Assembly: GCF_031458235.1 (NCBI RefSeq) | Contig: NZ_JAVDYB010000001.1 | Coordinates: 558,001-622,000 of the forward strand | Reading direction: 5' to 3' | Origin: Catenuloplanes atrovinosus | GTDB taxonomy: Bacteria; Actinomycetota; Actinomycetes; Mycobacteriales; Micromonosporaceae | Length of the DNA stretch: 64,000 nucleotides | Shown: in pieces, positions 1 to 9,408 of the stretch | Numbering within the stretch: position 1 is the first letter of the stretch | How the letters are laid out: every line of letters begins with the position of its first letter | The notes under the pieces: generated by a model | The model's database searches: none | The model's input: the letters and a program-made list of their open reading frames with translations, nothing else | Told to the model about the DNA's origin: nothing | Translations under genes and position numbers: made by a program

Positions 1-1041
<1,041 letters not shown>

Positions 1042-1241
1042 GGCGGTTCGACACCCGTAGGGCTGTTCCCCGCCGGTTCGGCCGCGACCGGGTGAAGCCG
1101 GCTCGCGCGGTCTGTCGCCATTCCGGTCTCCGCTGGTTCGGCTGCGACGACGTGACGGTGGCTCGCGCGATTGCGGCCCCGCGCGATTCATCCGCATTTC
1201 GGTGATCGCGGGATTTTTGATCTTGCTGGGATCGTGGCTGA

Positions 1242-1310
1242 TCCCCACTTTGTGAGCCTCAGGCACGTTATTCGGCGTGAATTACGTGCCTGAGGCTCAC
1301 AAAGTGGGGA
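1242..1310. repeat. 27-bp perfect inverted repeat (long hairpin)
   Basis: The arms 1242-1268 and 1284-1310 are exact reverse complements of 27 nt around a 15-nt loop. The loop-proximal end of each arm reads GGCACGT. The arms are AT-richer than the surroundings. The position between convergent genes would suit a bidirectional terminator, but the stem is far longer than usual and no T-run follows. A second long hairpin with the same CACGTTA core is at 44937-44985. Confidence 0.85.
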
Positions 1311-1514
1311 CGGAGATCGGCTGCCGCCGTCAATATGCGGAAATTTCGGGCGCGGAGCGCCCGTCCGCAGCCAGGGTCAAGGGCCAACCGCGAGGCCGTG
1401 CGTGGTTGTACTGTCGCGAGCGGGTCCGAACCTGACCGCACGCTGGACCGGTGCGGAAACTGGTCATCGCTGACGCTTTTCTACCGGTGCCGTTGGTCGC
1501 CGAGCCGAGCCGTG

Positions 1515-1730
1515 CGGCTTTCGTTGCACCGGAAGGAAGTCGCGGCTTCCGCGATGAGTCGTGATGGCTGCGGAAAGTCGCGCGGCTTTCGTGGTGAGTC
1601 GTGATGGTCGGAGAGCCGCGCGGCTTTCGCGGTTAGTCGTGATGGCTGAGGAGACGCGCGGCTTTTGTCGGTCACGTTGTACCTCCGGAAGGCCGGGCGG
1701 CTTTCGCAGCGGGTTGCGACAGCCGCGTGG
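1515..1730. repeat. degenerate 38-40-bp tandem repeat
   Basis: The motif CGGCTT recurs at 1515, 1543, 1583, 1621, 1659 and 1698, giving spacings of 28, 40, 38, 38 and 39. The best units share GCGCGGCTTTCG followed by GAGTCGTGATGG. The unit is not a multiple of three, and no frame stays open with family-like content, so it looks non-coding. Confidence 0.75.
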
Positions 1731-1861
1731 CGGGGCTCGGCGGCATGCTTCGGAACGTGGCTGGGAGCCGTGAGCTGCGGGAACGCTCGCTTTCGCCATC
1801 GGCGGCGGCTGCCGGGCGAGATATCCGCCGCTGCGGCGGGAAGTGCGGCGAGGCCGGGTCG

Positions 1862-2662
1862 TTAGACGGCGCGGAGGGCGGGGGAGTTGCCGGTGACGCG
1901 GAGGTCGGCCTCGATGCGGGCGGCGGCGGCCAGCAGCGGGGGGAGCAGGTCGCGGCGCAGGGCGTCGACGGACGTGCGGCTGGCGTGGACGGAGACGTTG
2001 ACGGCGGCGATCACGCCGCCGTTGCGGTCGCGTACCGGGACGGCCATCGACCGCAGGCCCTCCTCCAGTTCCTGGTCCACGATGGCGTAGCCCTGGGCGC
2101 GGACCCGGGCCAGTTCGGCGCGGAGCGCGGTCTCGCCGGTGGTGGTGCGCGGCGTCAGTTTCCGCAGCTCGACGCGGGAGAGGTAGTCGTCGAGCGCGGC
2201 CTCGGGGACGGCGGCGAGCAGCACCCGGCCCATCGACGTGACGTAGGCGGGGAACCGCGTACCCACGTTGATCGAGACCGTCATGATGCGGCTGGTGGGT
2301 ACGCGGGCCACGTAGACCACGTCGTCGCCGTCGAGCACGGAGACGGAGGACGACTCGCGCACCTCGGCGACCAGGCGTTCCAGGTGGGGCTCGGCGACCT
2401 CGGGCAGCGAGATGCTGGACAGGTACGCATATCCCAGCTCCAGCACGCGCGGGCTCAGCCGGAACAGCCGGCCGTCGGTGTGCACGTAACCGAGATCGGC
2501 GAGCGTCAGCAGGAACCGCCGCGCGGCCGCCCGGGTGAGGTCGCAGATGCGCGCCACCTCACTGAGCGTCAACTCCGGATGCGCGGCGTCGAACGCCCGG
2601 ATCACGGCCAGCCCGCGTTCCAGCGACTGGACGAAGTGTCCCTCCCGAGCGCTTTCCGTCAC
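1862..2662 (-). CDS. pcaR: IclR-family transcriptional regulator, likely PcaR
   Basis: A 266-aa IclR-type regulator. It has an N-terminal winged helix (FVQSLERGLAVIRAFD, then LSEVARICDLTRAAARRFLL) and a C-terminal effector domain ending with MAVPVRDRNGGVIAAVNVSV. The GTG start at 2662 is chosen because translation then begins with TESAREGHFVQSLERG, the typical IclR/PcaR N-terminus, 11 nt after the pcaL stop. The longer open frame upstream is only the shadow of pcaL. As last gene of the pca operon it probably controls its own synthesis. Its likely targets are the paired 15-bp palindromes at 8240-8273, 8363-8396 and 14764-14797. The IclR family call is firm; the PcaR role is inferred from context. 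Confidence 0.88.
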   Translation of the reverse strand: MTESAREGHFVQSLERGLAVIRAFDAAHPELTLSEVARICDLTRAAARRFLLTLADLGYVHTDGRLFRLSPRVLELGYAYLSSISLPEVAEPHLERLVAEVRESSSVSVLDGDDVVYVARVPTSRIMTVSINVGTRFPAYVTSMGRVLLAAVPEAALDDYLSRVELRKLTPRTTTGETALRAELARVRAQGYAIVDQELEEGLRSMAVPVRDRNGGVIAAVNVSVHASRTSVDALRRDLLPPLLAAAARIEADLRVTGNSPALRAV

Positions 2663-2673
2663 GGTGGGCAACC

Positions 2674-3807
2674 TTACTCTTCCTCGGCGAGCACGCGGCG
2701 GGCGACGGCCAGCGCCGCGTTGCTCGCCGGCACGCCCGCGTAGATCGCGGTGTGCAGCAGCACCTCGCCGATCTCCGCCTGGGTCAGGCCGTTGCGGCGG
2801 GCCGCGCGCACGTGCATGGCCAGTTCGTCGTGGCAGTGCAGCGCGGTCAGCACGGCGAGCGTGACGCAGCTGCGGGTGCGGCGGTCCAGCGTGTCCCGGG
2901 CCCAGACGCCGCCCCAGGCGTACCGCGTGATCAGGTCCTGGAACGGCGCGGTCAGCGGCGTGGTGCCGGCCACCGCGCGGTCCACGTGTGCGTCGCCGAG
3001 CACCTGGCGGCGCACGATCATGCCGGCATCCTCGGCGGCCCGGTCCTCCAGGTGGTCCAGGAGCAGCGCGGTGACCGCGTCGGCGCGTTCGACGCTGGCC
3101 AGGTGCGCGGCCTCGGGCAACACCTCCAGGCGCGCGCCGGGAATCCCGTCCGCGATGAGCCGCGCGTGTGCCGGCGGCGTGGCCGGGTCGTCGCGGCCGG
3201 CGATCACCAGCGTCGGTGCGGCGATCCGGGCGAGGTCGGCGCGCTGGTCCATGTGCTCGATCGCGGCGCAGGCTCCGGCGTACCCCTCGGCCGGGGTCTT
3301 GATGATCATGTCTTTGAGTCGTCGCACCAGGTCGGGGTGGGTCTCCGCGAAGGCCGGCGTCAGCCAGCGGCCGGTCACCGCGTCCGCGACCGCGCCGGTG
3401 CCGTGTGCCCGCACGGTGCGGGCCCGTTCCGCCCAGCCCTGGGGCGGGCCGAGTCGCGCGGACGTGCAGCACAGCACCAGGCGCCGGACCCGCTCGGGCG
3501 CGTGCGCGGCCAGCCACATCCCGACCATCCCGCCGAGCGAGAGTCCCACCAGGTGCGCGGACGCGACCCCGAGCCGGTCCAGCAGCGCCAGCGCGTCCCG
3601 GCCCAGATCGTCGAGGGCATAGTCCCCCGGCGGTACGGGTGACAGCCCGTGCCCCCGGGTGTCGCATCGGATCACCCGGAACCGCCGGCTCAACGCGGGC
3701 AGTTGCGGCTCCCACATGCTCAGATCGCTTCCCAGCGAGTTGAGCAGCAACAGCGGCGGCGCATCCACCGGCCCGTCCACCACGTGATGCAACGCCACGG
3801 CACTCAT
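2674..3807 (-). CDS. pcaL: bifunctional 3-oxoadipate enol-lactonase / 4-carboxymuconolactone decarboxylase
   Basis: A 377-aa fusion of PcaD and PcaC. Residues 1 to about 245 form an alpha/beta-hydrolase with a nucleophile elbow GLSLGG (Ser90) and a typical DTRGHG segment, hydrolysing 3-oxoadipate enol-lactone. Residues about 250-377 form a carboxymuconolactone decarboxylase domain (RRQVLGDAHVDRA, RTRSCVTLAVLTALHCHDE, AEIGEVLLHTAIYAGVP) that makes the enol-lactone. Such fusions are known as PcaL in Streptomyces and Rhodococcus. The gene starts 10 nt after the pcaB stop and is followed 11 nt later by pcaR, so it sits inside the pca operon. Confidence 0.95.
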   Translation of the reverse strand: MSAVALHHVVDGPVDAPPLLLLNSLGSDLSMWEPQLPALSRRFRVIRCDTRGHGLSPVPPGDYALDDLGRDALALLDRLGVASAHLVGLSLGGMVGMWLAAHAPERVRRLVLCCTSARLGPPQGWAERARTVRAHGTGAVADAVTGRWLTPAFAETHPDLVRRLKDMIIKTPAEGYAGACAAIEHMDQRADLARIAAPTLVIAGRDDPATPPAHARLIADGIPGARLEVLPEAAHLASVERADAVTALLLDHLEDRAAEDAGMIVRRQVLGDAHVDRAVAGTTPLTAPFQDLITRYAWGGVWARDTLDRRTRSCVTLAVLTALHCHDELAMHVRAARRNGLTQAEIGEVLLHTAIYAGVPASNAALAVARRVLAEEE

Positions 3808-3817
3808 GGGAATCCCT

Positions 3818-5401
3818 TCATTCGCGCGGAAGCATGCCGGAATCGCGTGCCATCGGTGCCTCGGGACGAGCGGCCAGGGCCCGGTCGACCAGCGTGCCCG
3901 CGCTGCCCAGGTAGTCCGCCGGGTCCAGGAGCGCGGCGACGGTGGCGGGGTCGAGGTGGGCGGTGACGCGCGGGTCGCCGGTGAGCGGGCGGCCGTCGCG
4001 GACGACGTCGGCGATCAGATCGTGGGCGGCGTCCTTGCCGAGCGCCGGCGCGAGCGCGGCGGCGAGCCGTTCGGCGAGGAGCACGCCGCCGGTCAGGTCC
4101 AGGTTGGCGCGCATGCGGGCCGGGCCGATCTCCAGGTGGGCGAGGCAGTCGCGGAGCCAGTGGGCCGCCGAGCCGACGGCGCGCAGCAGGTCGGTGAGCG
4201 GCAGCCACTCCGCGTGCCACGATCCGGCGGCGCGCTGATGCTCGTGCGCCATGGCCGCGAACAGCGTGGCCGCCAGCCCGGGCGCCCGGGCGGCGGAGGC
4301 GGCGGCGGAGATCGCGGCGATCGGGTTCGACTTGTGCGGCATCGTGGAGGAGCCGCCGCGTTCGCCGCCCTCGCGGACCTCGCCCACCTCGGTCTGCGCC
4401 AGCAGCGTCACATCCCGGGCGATCTTGGCGATCGTGCCGGCCGCGCCCGCGAGCACACCGGCCAGCTCCGCCACCCGGCCACGATCGGTGTGCCACGGCA
4501 GAACCGGCTCGGCCAGCCCGACCTCCTCCGCGAACGCCCCCATCAACGCCGGCCCGATCCAGCCGCGACCGCCGCCGGAGCCGCCGCGGCCGTGGCCGCC
4601 GGCGCCGGCTCCGTCCCCAGCGGCCGGCGCGGAGGTGGGGGGAGAGGCGGAGACCGAGGCGGAAGCGGAAGGTGAGGGCGCGTCGGCGGCCGGCGCGGAG
4701 GTGATGGGAGAGGGCGAACCAGCGGTCGGCGCGCCCGCGGGGGAGAAGGCAGAAGCCGAGGAGGGGGACGGCGAGACGGAGGCGGCGAGGGTGCCGACCG
4801 CGCCGCCGAGCTGGGCGGCGAGCGCATGGCGGCGGGTGAAGGCCAGTCGGGTGGCCGAGGCGTCCAGCGCCGTCGTCCAGCCCGCCGCGATCAGGCCGAA
4901 CGTGGTGGGGAGTGCCTGCTGGAGCAGCGTGCGGCCGGCGATGGGCGTGTCGCGGTGCGCGGCCGCCAGCGCCGCCGCGTGGTCCGCCGCGGCGGTGAGG
5001 TCCGCGAGCAGTGGTCCGGCGGCCCGGTGGGCGATCAGCATCGCCGCCGTGTCGAGGATGTCCTGGCTGGTGGCGCCCGCGTGCGCGACCCGGGCCACGT
5101 CCGGCGGCAACTGGGCGCGCAGGGCCCGTACCAATGGGACCACGGGGTTTCCGGCGGAGGACGCGTCGCGCGCCAGCGCGGCCGGGTCGAAACGGGAGGC
5201 GTGGCAGGCGTCCGTGATCGCGGCGGCGGCCTCGGGGGAGGCGAGGCCGAGCCGGGCCTGGGCGCGGGCCAGCGCGGCCTCCGCGTCCAGCATGGCCTGG
5301 AGCCAGGCGGTGTCGTCGACGAGGCCGTGCACCGGGCCGGCCGACAGTACGGCGTCGAAGAGCCCGGTCCGGTCAGAGCGCGAAGAAGACGGTCTCATCA
5401 T
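3818..5401 (-). CDS. pcaB: 3-carboxy-cis,cis-muconate cycloisomerase with a low-complexity insertion
   Basis: A fumarase/aspartase-superfamily enzyme that lactonises 3-carboxymuconate. The signature GGSSTMPHKSNP is at about residues 349-360, and AHAGATSQDILDTA at 107-119. At 527 aa it is longer than the roughly 450 aa usual for PcaB. The excess is a Pro/Ala/Ser stretch followed by a Gly-rich stretch at residues 209-281 (nt about 4559-4777). It falls between LGGAVGTLA and MGAFAEEVGLAEPVLPW, which are adjacent in ordinary PcaB. The frame is not broken. The start (Met-Met at 5401) overlaps the pcaG end by 29 nt; a start further inside is possible. Confidence 0.92.
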   Translation of the reverse strand: MMRPSSSRSDRTGLFDAVLSAGPVHGLVDDTAWLQAMLDAEAALARAQARLGLASPEAAAAITDACHASRFDPAALARDASSAGNPVVPLVRALRAQLPPDVARVAHAGATSQDILDTAAMLIAHRAAGPLLADLTAAADHAAALAAAHRDTPIAGRTLLQQALPTTFGLIAAGWTTALDASATRLAFTRRHALAAQLGGAVGTLAASVSPSPSSASAFSPAGAPTAGSPSPITSAPAADAPSPSASASVSASPPTSAPAAGDGAGAGGHGRGGSGGGRGWIGPALMGAFAEEVGLAEPVLPWHTDRGRVAELAGVLAGAAGTIAKIARDVTLLAQTEVGEVREGGERGGSSTMPHKSNPIAAISAAASAARAPGLAATLFAAMAHEHQRAAGSWHAEWLPLTDLLRAVGSAAHWLRDCLAHLEIGPARMRANLDLTGGVLLAERLAAALAPALGKDAAHDLIADVVRDGRPLTGDPRVTAHLDPATVAALLDPADYLGSAGTLVDRALAARPEAPMARDSGMLPRE

Positions 5402-5966
5402 CCCCCTGCAACCGGATGTCGAACCGGTAGCCGTCGCGTTCGGGCGTCGCGAGCAGCGTGGACCGGCGGGCGGGCGGCACGGTCGCCAGCACGGGATCGG
5501 CCGCGTTCGCCTCCGCCTCGTCGGCGAAGTAGATGCGCGTCACCACGCGGTGCAGCAGGCCGCGGGCCAGGACCGAGACGTCCAGGTGCGGCGCCTGCGG
5601 CCGCCCCTCGCGGTCCGGGACGATGCCCGGCTTCAGCGTGAGTATCGCCCAGTCGCCGGCGTCGTCGGTGGGACACCGGCCGAAACCGCGGAAGCCGGTC
5701 GGCCGGCCGCGCGGGTCGTCCGGGTGCGCGAAGCCGCCGTCCGGGTCGGCCTGCCACGTCTCGATCAGCGCGTCCGGTACCACCGCGCCGGTGCCGTCGT
5801 ACACGGTGCCGGCGATCCGGATCGCGCCCGGCGTGCCCTCCTCGACCACCGACGGGCCGTCCGGCCACGGCAGGCCGATCGAGAGGTACGGACCGACCGT
5901 CTGCGACGGCGTCAGCCCGTCGAACCCGGCGTCGCCCGCGTAGTCGGACCGGAACTCAGTCGTCAT
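5373..5966 (-). CDS. pcaG: protocatechuate 3,4-dioxygenase, alpha subunit
   Basis: A 197-aa alpha chain of the intradiol ring-cleavage enzyme that opens protocatechuate to 3-carboxy-cis,cis-muconate. It has the PcaG N-terminal signature LTPSQTVGPYLSIGL, followed by the beta-sandwich motif PDALIETWQADPDGGF. It lacks the full set of iron ligands found in the beta chain, as expected for PcaG. It overlaps the end of pcaH by 11 nt and the start of pcaB by 29 nt, consistent with translational coupling and equal subunit synthesis. Confidence 0.95.
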   Translation of the reverse strand: MTTEFRSDYAGDAGFDGLTPSQTVGPYLSIGLPWPDGPSVVEEGTPGAIRIAGTVYDGTGAVVPDALIETWQADPDGGFAHPDDPRGRPTGFRGFGRCPTDDAGDWAILTLKPGIVPDREGRPQAPHLDVSVLARGLLHRVVTRIYFADEAEANAADPVLATVPPARRSTLLATPERDGYRFDIRLQGDDETVFFAL

Positions 5967-6666
5967 GCGGCTCCTCCATCGGGGTCCCGTCCGTACCGCA
6001 GAGCACGATGTCGAACCGGAAGCCGAGCGCCCACGAGTCCACGGTCGCGGCCAGGTCGAACCGGGAGACCAGCCGCGCCCGCGCCCGTTCGTCCCGGACC
6101 GAGTTGAAGATCGGGTCGTAGGCGAACAGCGGATCGTCCGGGAAGTACATCTGCGTCACCAGGCGCTGCGTGAAAGCGCGCCCGAGCAGCGAGAAGTGGA
6201 TGTGCGCGGGCCGCCACGCGTTCTCGTGGTTGCCCCACGGATACGCACCCGGCTTGATCGTCACGAACCGGTAGTGGCCGGAGTCGTCGGTCAGGCACCG
6301 GCCCACGCCGGTGAAGTGCGGGTCGAGCGGCGCGTGGTGCTGGTCCCACCGGTGCTGGTAGCGGCCGGCCGCGTTCGCCTGCCACACCTCGACCAGCGTG
6401 TGCGGGACGGGCCGCCCGTCCGCGTCCCGCACCTGCCCGTGCACGATGATCCGCTGGCCCTGCGCCTCGCCGCCGGGCGCGAGCGTGAGGTCCGCGTCCG
6501 AGTCGCGCACCCGGCCCTCGCCCAGCATCGGGCCGGTGACCTCGGTGAGCGTGTGCGGCAGCAGCACCAGCTGCTCGCGCGGCGCACGCAGCACCGTGGA
6601 CCTGTAGCCGGGGGAGAGCAACGGCGGGTGCGTCGTACCGTCGTCGCGCCGGTAGCTGGGCAGCAT
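5956..6666 (-). CDS. pcaH: protocatechuate 3,4-dioxygenase, beta subunit
   Basis: A 236-aa beta chain carrying the non-haem Fe(III) site. Tyr103 (GRYQHRW), Tyr142 (PGAYPWGN), His155 and His157 (WRPAHIHFS) keep the 39-13-2 spacing of the four ligands known in Pseudomonas PcaH. The family motif LVEVWQANAAGRY is present. It starts 10 nt after pcaJ. A strong AGGAGGG ribosome-binding site overlaps the pcaJ stop region, which may boost dioxygenase synthesis relative to the transferase. Confidence 0.97.
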   Translation of the reverse strand: MLPSYRRDDGTTHPPLLSPGYRSTVLRAPREQLVLLPHTLTEVTGPMLGEGRVRDSDADLTLAPGGEAQGQRIIVHGQVRDADGRPVPHTLVEVWQANAAGRYQHRWDQHHAPLDPHFTGVGRCLTDDSGHYRFVTIKPGAYPWGNHENAWRPAHIHFSLLGRAFTQRLVTQMYFPDDPLFAYDPIFNSVRDERARARLVSRFDLAATVDSWALGFRFDIVLCGTDGTPMEEPHDD

Positions 6667-6675
6667 GGAGCCCTC

Positions 6676-7419
6676 CTAACTCTCGAGCGCGCGCAGCACG
6701 CGCAGCTCGGTGTCGGTCGGCGCCTCGGTGACGCGCAGGTCCGGCGAGACGCGCAGCTCCCAGCCGGTGGCGGCGCGCACCTCGTCGAGCGTGACGCCGG
6801 GGTGCAGCCGGGTGAGGGTCAGCTCGCGGGTCTGCGGGTCCGGCGCGAGCATGCCGAGGTCCGTGACCACCAGCCGCGGCCCCCCGCCGCGCAGCCCGTG
6901 CCGCTCGCGGTCGCCCGGCCCGGTGCCGAAGCCGACCGACGTCACGAAGTCCACGCGCTCCACGAACGTCCGGCGGCTGTGCGTCACGATCACGATGACC
7001 TCGCGGCAGGACGCCGCGATCTCCGGCGCGCCGCCGGCGCCGGGCAGCCGCACCTTCGGACGCGCGTAGTCCTCGCCGATCACGGTGGTGTTGATGTTGC
7101 CGAACCGGTCGAGCTGCGCGGCGCCCAGGAAGCCCACGTCGATCCGGCCGGGCTGCAGCCAGTAGTTGAAGATCTCCGGCACCGAGACCACCGCGTCCGC
7201 GGTCTCGGCCAGCACGCCGTCGCCGATGGACAGTGGCAGCCGGTCCGGCTTCGCGCCGATCGTGCCGGACTCGTAGACCAGCACCAGGTGCGGCGCGTGC
7301 GTGCGGCGGGCCAGGTTCGCCGCGGTGCTGGGCTTGCCGATGCCGACGAAGCAGCGGTCGCCGTCGGTCAGCGCCCGCGCCGCCGCCACGGTCATCATCT
7401 CGCCGGGGGTGTGCGTCAC
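6676..7419 (-). CDS. pcaJ: 3-oxoadipate CoA-transferase, subunit B
   Basis: A 247-aa beta subunit of the succinyl-CoA:3-oxoadipate CoA-transferase. It has the Glu-containing motif LVYESGTIGAKPDRLP, which resembles the E-(S/N)-G active-site motif of family I transferases, and the glycine-rich block VRLPGAGGAPEIA. It starts with GTG at 7419, overlapping the pcaI stop by 4 nt (GTGA), so the two subunits are translationally coupled. The protein is somewhat longer than proteobacterial PcaJ, as in other actinobacteria. Confidence 0.93.
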   Translation of the reverse strand: MTHTPGEMMTVAAARALTDGDRCFVGIGKPSTAANLARRTHAPHLVLVYESGTIGAKPDRLPLSIGDGVLAETADAVVSVPEIFNYWLQPGRIDVGFLGAAQLDRFGNINTTVIGEDYARPKVRLPGAGGAPEIAASCREVIVIVTHSRRTFVERVDFVTSVGFGTGPGDRERHGLRGGGPRLVVTDLGMLAPDPQTRELTLTRLHPGVTLDEVRAATGWELRVSPDLRVTEAPTDTELRVLRALES

Positions 7420-8216
7420 AGGACCTCCCGCTGGAGCCAGTCGGTGAAGGCGTCGCGGTCGCGGGAGATCGCGTCCCAGGACTTGTAGTAGTCGTTGTCC
7501 CGGTCGTAGTAGCCCATCGCGTACGACGGCCGAGCGCCGCCCGGCACCTCGGCGACGCAGGTGACGGTCCAGGACGGCAGCACCAGCGCGCCCGGCCTCG
7601 GCTCCAGTTCGTCGACGATCTCCTCGACCGTGACCAGCGAGGTGCGGGCGGCCAGCACGACCTCCTTGTGCACGCCGGTGATCCCCCAGAGCTGCACGTT
7701 GCCGTCGCGGTCCGCGCGCTGCGCGTGCACGATCGCCACGTCCGGGTTGAGCGCGGGGACCGCGGTCAGCACCTCGCCGGTGAACGGGCAGGTGATCGGC
7801 GCGATGGTGGCGGTGCGCGCGGGCAGGTCCGTGCCGGTGTAGCCGCGCAGCACCGCGAACGGCAGCCCGGCCGCGCCGGCCACGTACCGGTTCGCCATGC
7901 CGGCGTGGCTGTGCTCCTCGATCTCCAGCGGCACCGGCCAGCCGTGCTGCGCCGCGTCCCGGAACCGGTGCAGCGAGCCCACGCCCGGGTTGCCGGCCCA
8001 GGAGAAGACCAGCTTTCGCGCGCAGCCGGCGCCGATCAGCTGGTCGTAGACGATGTCCGGCGTCATCCGGACCAGCGTGAGATCGCGGCGGCGCTGCCGG
8101 ATGATCTCGTGGCCGGCGGCGACCGGGATCAGGTGGGTGAACCCCTCCAGCGCCACCGTGTCACCGTCGTGCACGAGCCGGGCGACCGCGTCGGCCAGCG
8201 TGGTGATCTCCCCCAT
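7416..8216 (-). CDS. pcaI: 3-oxoadipate CoA-transferase, subunit A
   Basis: A 266-aa alpha subunit of the 3-oxoadipate CoA-transferase, first gene of the operon. The N-terminus has the family segment VHDGDTVALEGFTHLIPVAAGHE; the middle has LVFSWAGNPGVGSLHRF. ATG 8216 is chosen because GGGAG lies just upstream. The much longer open frame on this strand runs through the promoter and is not coding. Two operator-like palindromes lie 24-57 bp upstream, and the divergent ABC importer begins 226 bp away. Confidence 0.93.
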   Translation of the reverse strand: MGEITTLADAVARLVHDGDTVALEGFTHLIPVAAGHEIIRQRRRDLTLVRMTPDIVYDQLIGAGCARKLVFSWAGNPGVGSLHRFRDAAQHGWPVPLEIEEHSHAGMANRYVAGAAGLPFAVLRGYTGTDLPARTATIAPITCPFTGEVLTAVPALNPDVAIVHAQRADRDGNVQLWGITGVHKEVVLAARTSLVTVEEIVDELEPRPGALVLPSWTVTCVAEVPGGARPSYAMGYYDRDNDYYKSWDAISRDRDAFTDWLQREVL

Positions 8217-8239
8217 GGCGCTCCCGGGTCCGCGAGTGT

Positions 8240-8273
8240 GTGCGTTTTGCGCACAGGAGTTCGTCCAACGAAC
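8240..8273. promoter_or_regulatory. paired PcaR-type operators upstream of pcaI
   Basis: Two 15-bp palindromes with a 5-bp spacer lie in line: GTGCGTTTTGCGCAC (8240-8254) and GTTCGTCCAACGAAC (8259-8273). They are offset by exactly 19 bp. The architecture GTTCG-N5-CGAAC resembles published IclR-family/PcaR sites. They lie between the pcaI start and the rest of the divergent promoter region. Confidence 0.7.
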
Positions 8274-8362
8274 GTAACGCCGGGCTCGGGGCGGCGTCAA
8301 CGCGGATCGGCAGGTAAGAATATCGATGCGCGGGATTGACGTGGTCCGCGTCACGCCTTTAC

Positions 8363-8396
8363 GTTCTTCTAGAGAACGACTGTTCGGATAGCGAAC
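8363..8396. promoter_or_regulatory. paired PcaR-type operators upstream of the ABC importer
   Basis: Two 15-bp palindromes, GTTCTTCTAGAGAAC (8363-8377) and GTTCGGATAGCGAAC (8382-8396), are again offset by 19 bp. The second extends outward to GACTGTTCG/CGAACAGTC. They lie 47-80 bp upstream of the substrate-binding protein start. This placement suggests the importer shares a regulator with the pca operon. Confidence 0.7.
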
Positions 8397-8442
8397 AGTC
8401 CGCGGGCACAACGGCACACCGAATCGACCCGGGAGACCCCAT

Positions 8443-9408
8443 ATGCGCCGCTTCCTCGCCGCCGTGCTCAGTGCCGCGGCGCTCGCCGCCGTCGCCGCAT
8501 GCGGCGGCACGTCCTCGGAGGAGCCGGGCACCACCGAGTCCGGCCCGCGCAAGGTCACGGTCGGGGTCATCCCGATCGTCGACGTGGCCCCGATCTACCT
8601 CGGCAAGGAGAAGGGCTTCTTCTCCGCCCGCGGCATCGATCTGGAGCTGGTCACCGCGCAGGGCGGCGCCGCGATCGTGCCGGGCGTGCTCAGCGGCGAC
8701 TTCCAGTTCGGCTTCAGCAACATCACCTCGCTGATGATCGCGCAGACCAAGAACGTACCGGTGAAGATCGTGGCGAACGGTGCCGCGTCAACCGGCGTGC
8801 CCGGCAAGGACTTCGGCGGCGTCGTGGTCGGGAAGGACAGCCCGATCGCCACCGCCGCCGCGCTGGCCGGTCGGAAGGTCGCGGTGAACACGCTGAAGAA
8901 CATCGGCGACACCACGGTCCGCGAGTCGGTCCGCAAGGCCGGCGGCGACCCCGGCGGCATCCAGTTCGTCGAGATTCCCTTCCCGGACATGCCGGCCGCG
9001 CTGGAGAGCGGCCAGGTCGACGCGGCCTGGGTGGTCGAGCCGCAGCTCTCCGCGGTGAAGGCCGCGGGCGGCACCGTGATCGCCTCCAACTTCACGGACA
9101 CCGCGCCGAACCTGACGATCGCGGCCTACTTCGCCGGTACGAAGCTGATCGCCGACGACCCGGACCTGGTCGGGCGCTTCACCGAGGCGATCGAGGAGTC
9201 GCTGGCGTACGCGGACGCCCACCCGGACGAGGTGCGCGCCGTGCTGAGCAGCTACACGAAGATCAGCGAGGAGGTCCGCGCCGCGCTGATCCTGCCGAAG
9301 TGGCCCACCGAGGTCGACCGGGCCTCGCTGGAGCGGCTGTCCGAGCTCGGCCGGGCCGACGGCATCTTCGGCGACGCCACGCCCGACCTGGCCGCGCTGC
9401 TGCCGTGA
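8443..9408 (+). CDS. ABC transporter substrate-binding lipoprotein (NMT1/SsuA-like), probable aromatic acid uptake
   Basis: A 321-aa periplasmic-type binding protein of the NMT1/THI5 (nitrate-sulfonate-taurine) class. A lipoprotein signal ends in VAACGG. The mature protein has typical elements: VTVGVIPIVDVAPIYLGKEKGFF, GFSNITSL, and DAAWVVEPQLSAV. It is first in a four-gene importer operon that is divergent from pcaI and shares its regulatory region. By this context the ligand is probably an aromatic acid feeding protocatechuate, not taurine or nitrate. The ligand cannot be read from the sequence. Confidence 0.88.
   Translation: MRRFLAAVLSAAALAAVAACGGTSSEEPGTTESGPRKVTVGVIPIVDVAPIYLGKEKGFFSARGIDLELVTAQGGAAIVPGVLSGDFQFGFSNITSLMIAQTKNVPVKIVANGAASTGVPGKDFGGVVVGKDSPIATAAALAGRKVAVNTLKNIGDTTVRESVRKAGGDPGGIQFVEIPFPDMPAALESGQVDAAWVVEPQLSAVKAAGGTVIASNFTDTAPNLTIAAYFAGTKLIADDPDLVGRFTEAIEESLAYADAHPDEVRAVLSSYTKISEEVRAALILPKWPTEVDRASLERLSELGRADGIFGDATPDLAALLP

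Larger units (their letters stand above)
1042..1861. other. 820-bp non-coding, repeat-rich interval between pcaF and pcaR
   Basis: No convincing gene lies here. Short frames exist on both strands but are Arg/Ser/Ala-rich without family features. The interval holds one very long perfect hairpin (1242-1310) and a degenerate 38-40-bp tandem array (about 1515-1730). It separates the tail-to-tail pcaF and pcaR genes. Confidence 0.7.

Noticed and set aside
2663-3715. N-terminal extension of the IclR frame
   Set aside because: Reads through pcaL in another frame with no family features; the GTG at 2662 gives a normal IclR N-terminus.
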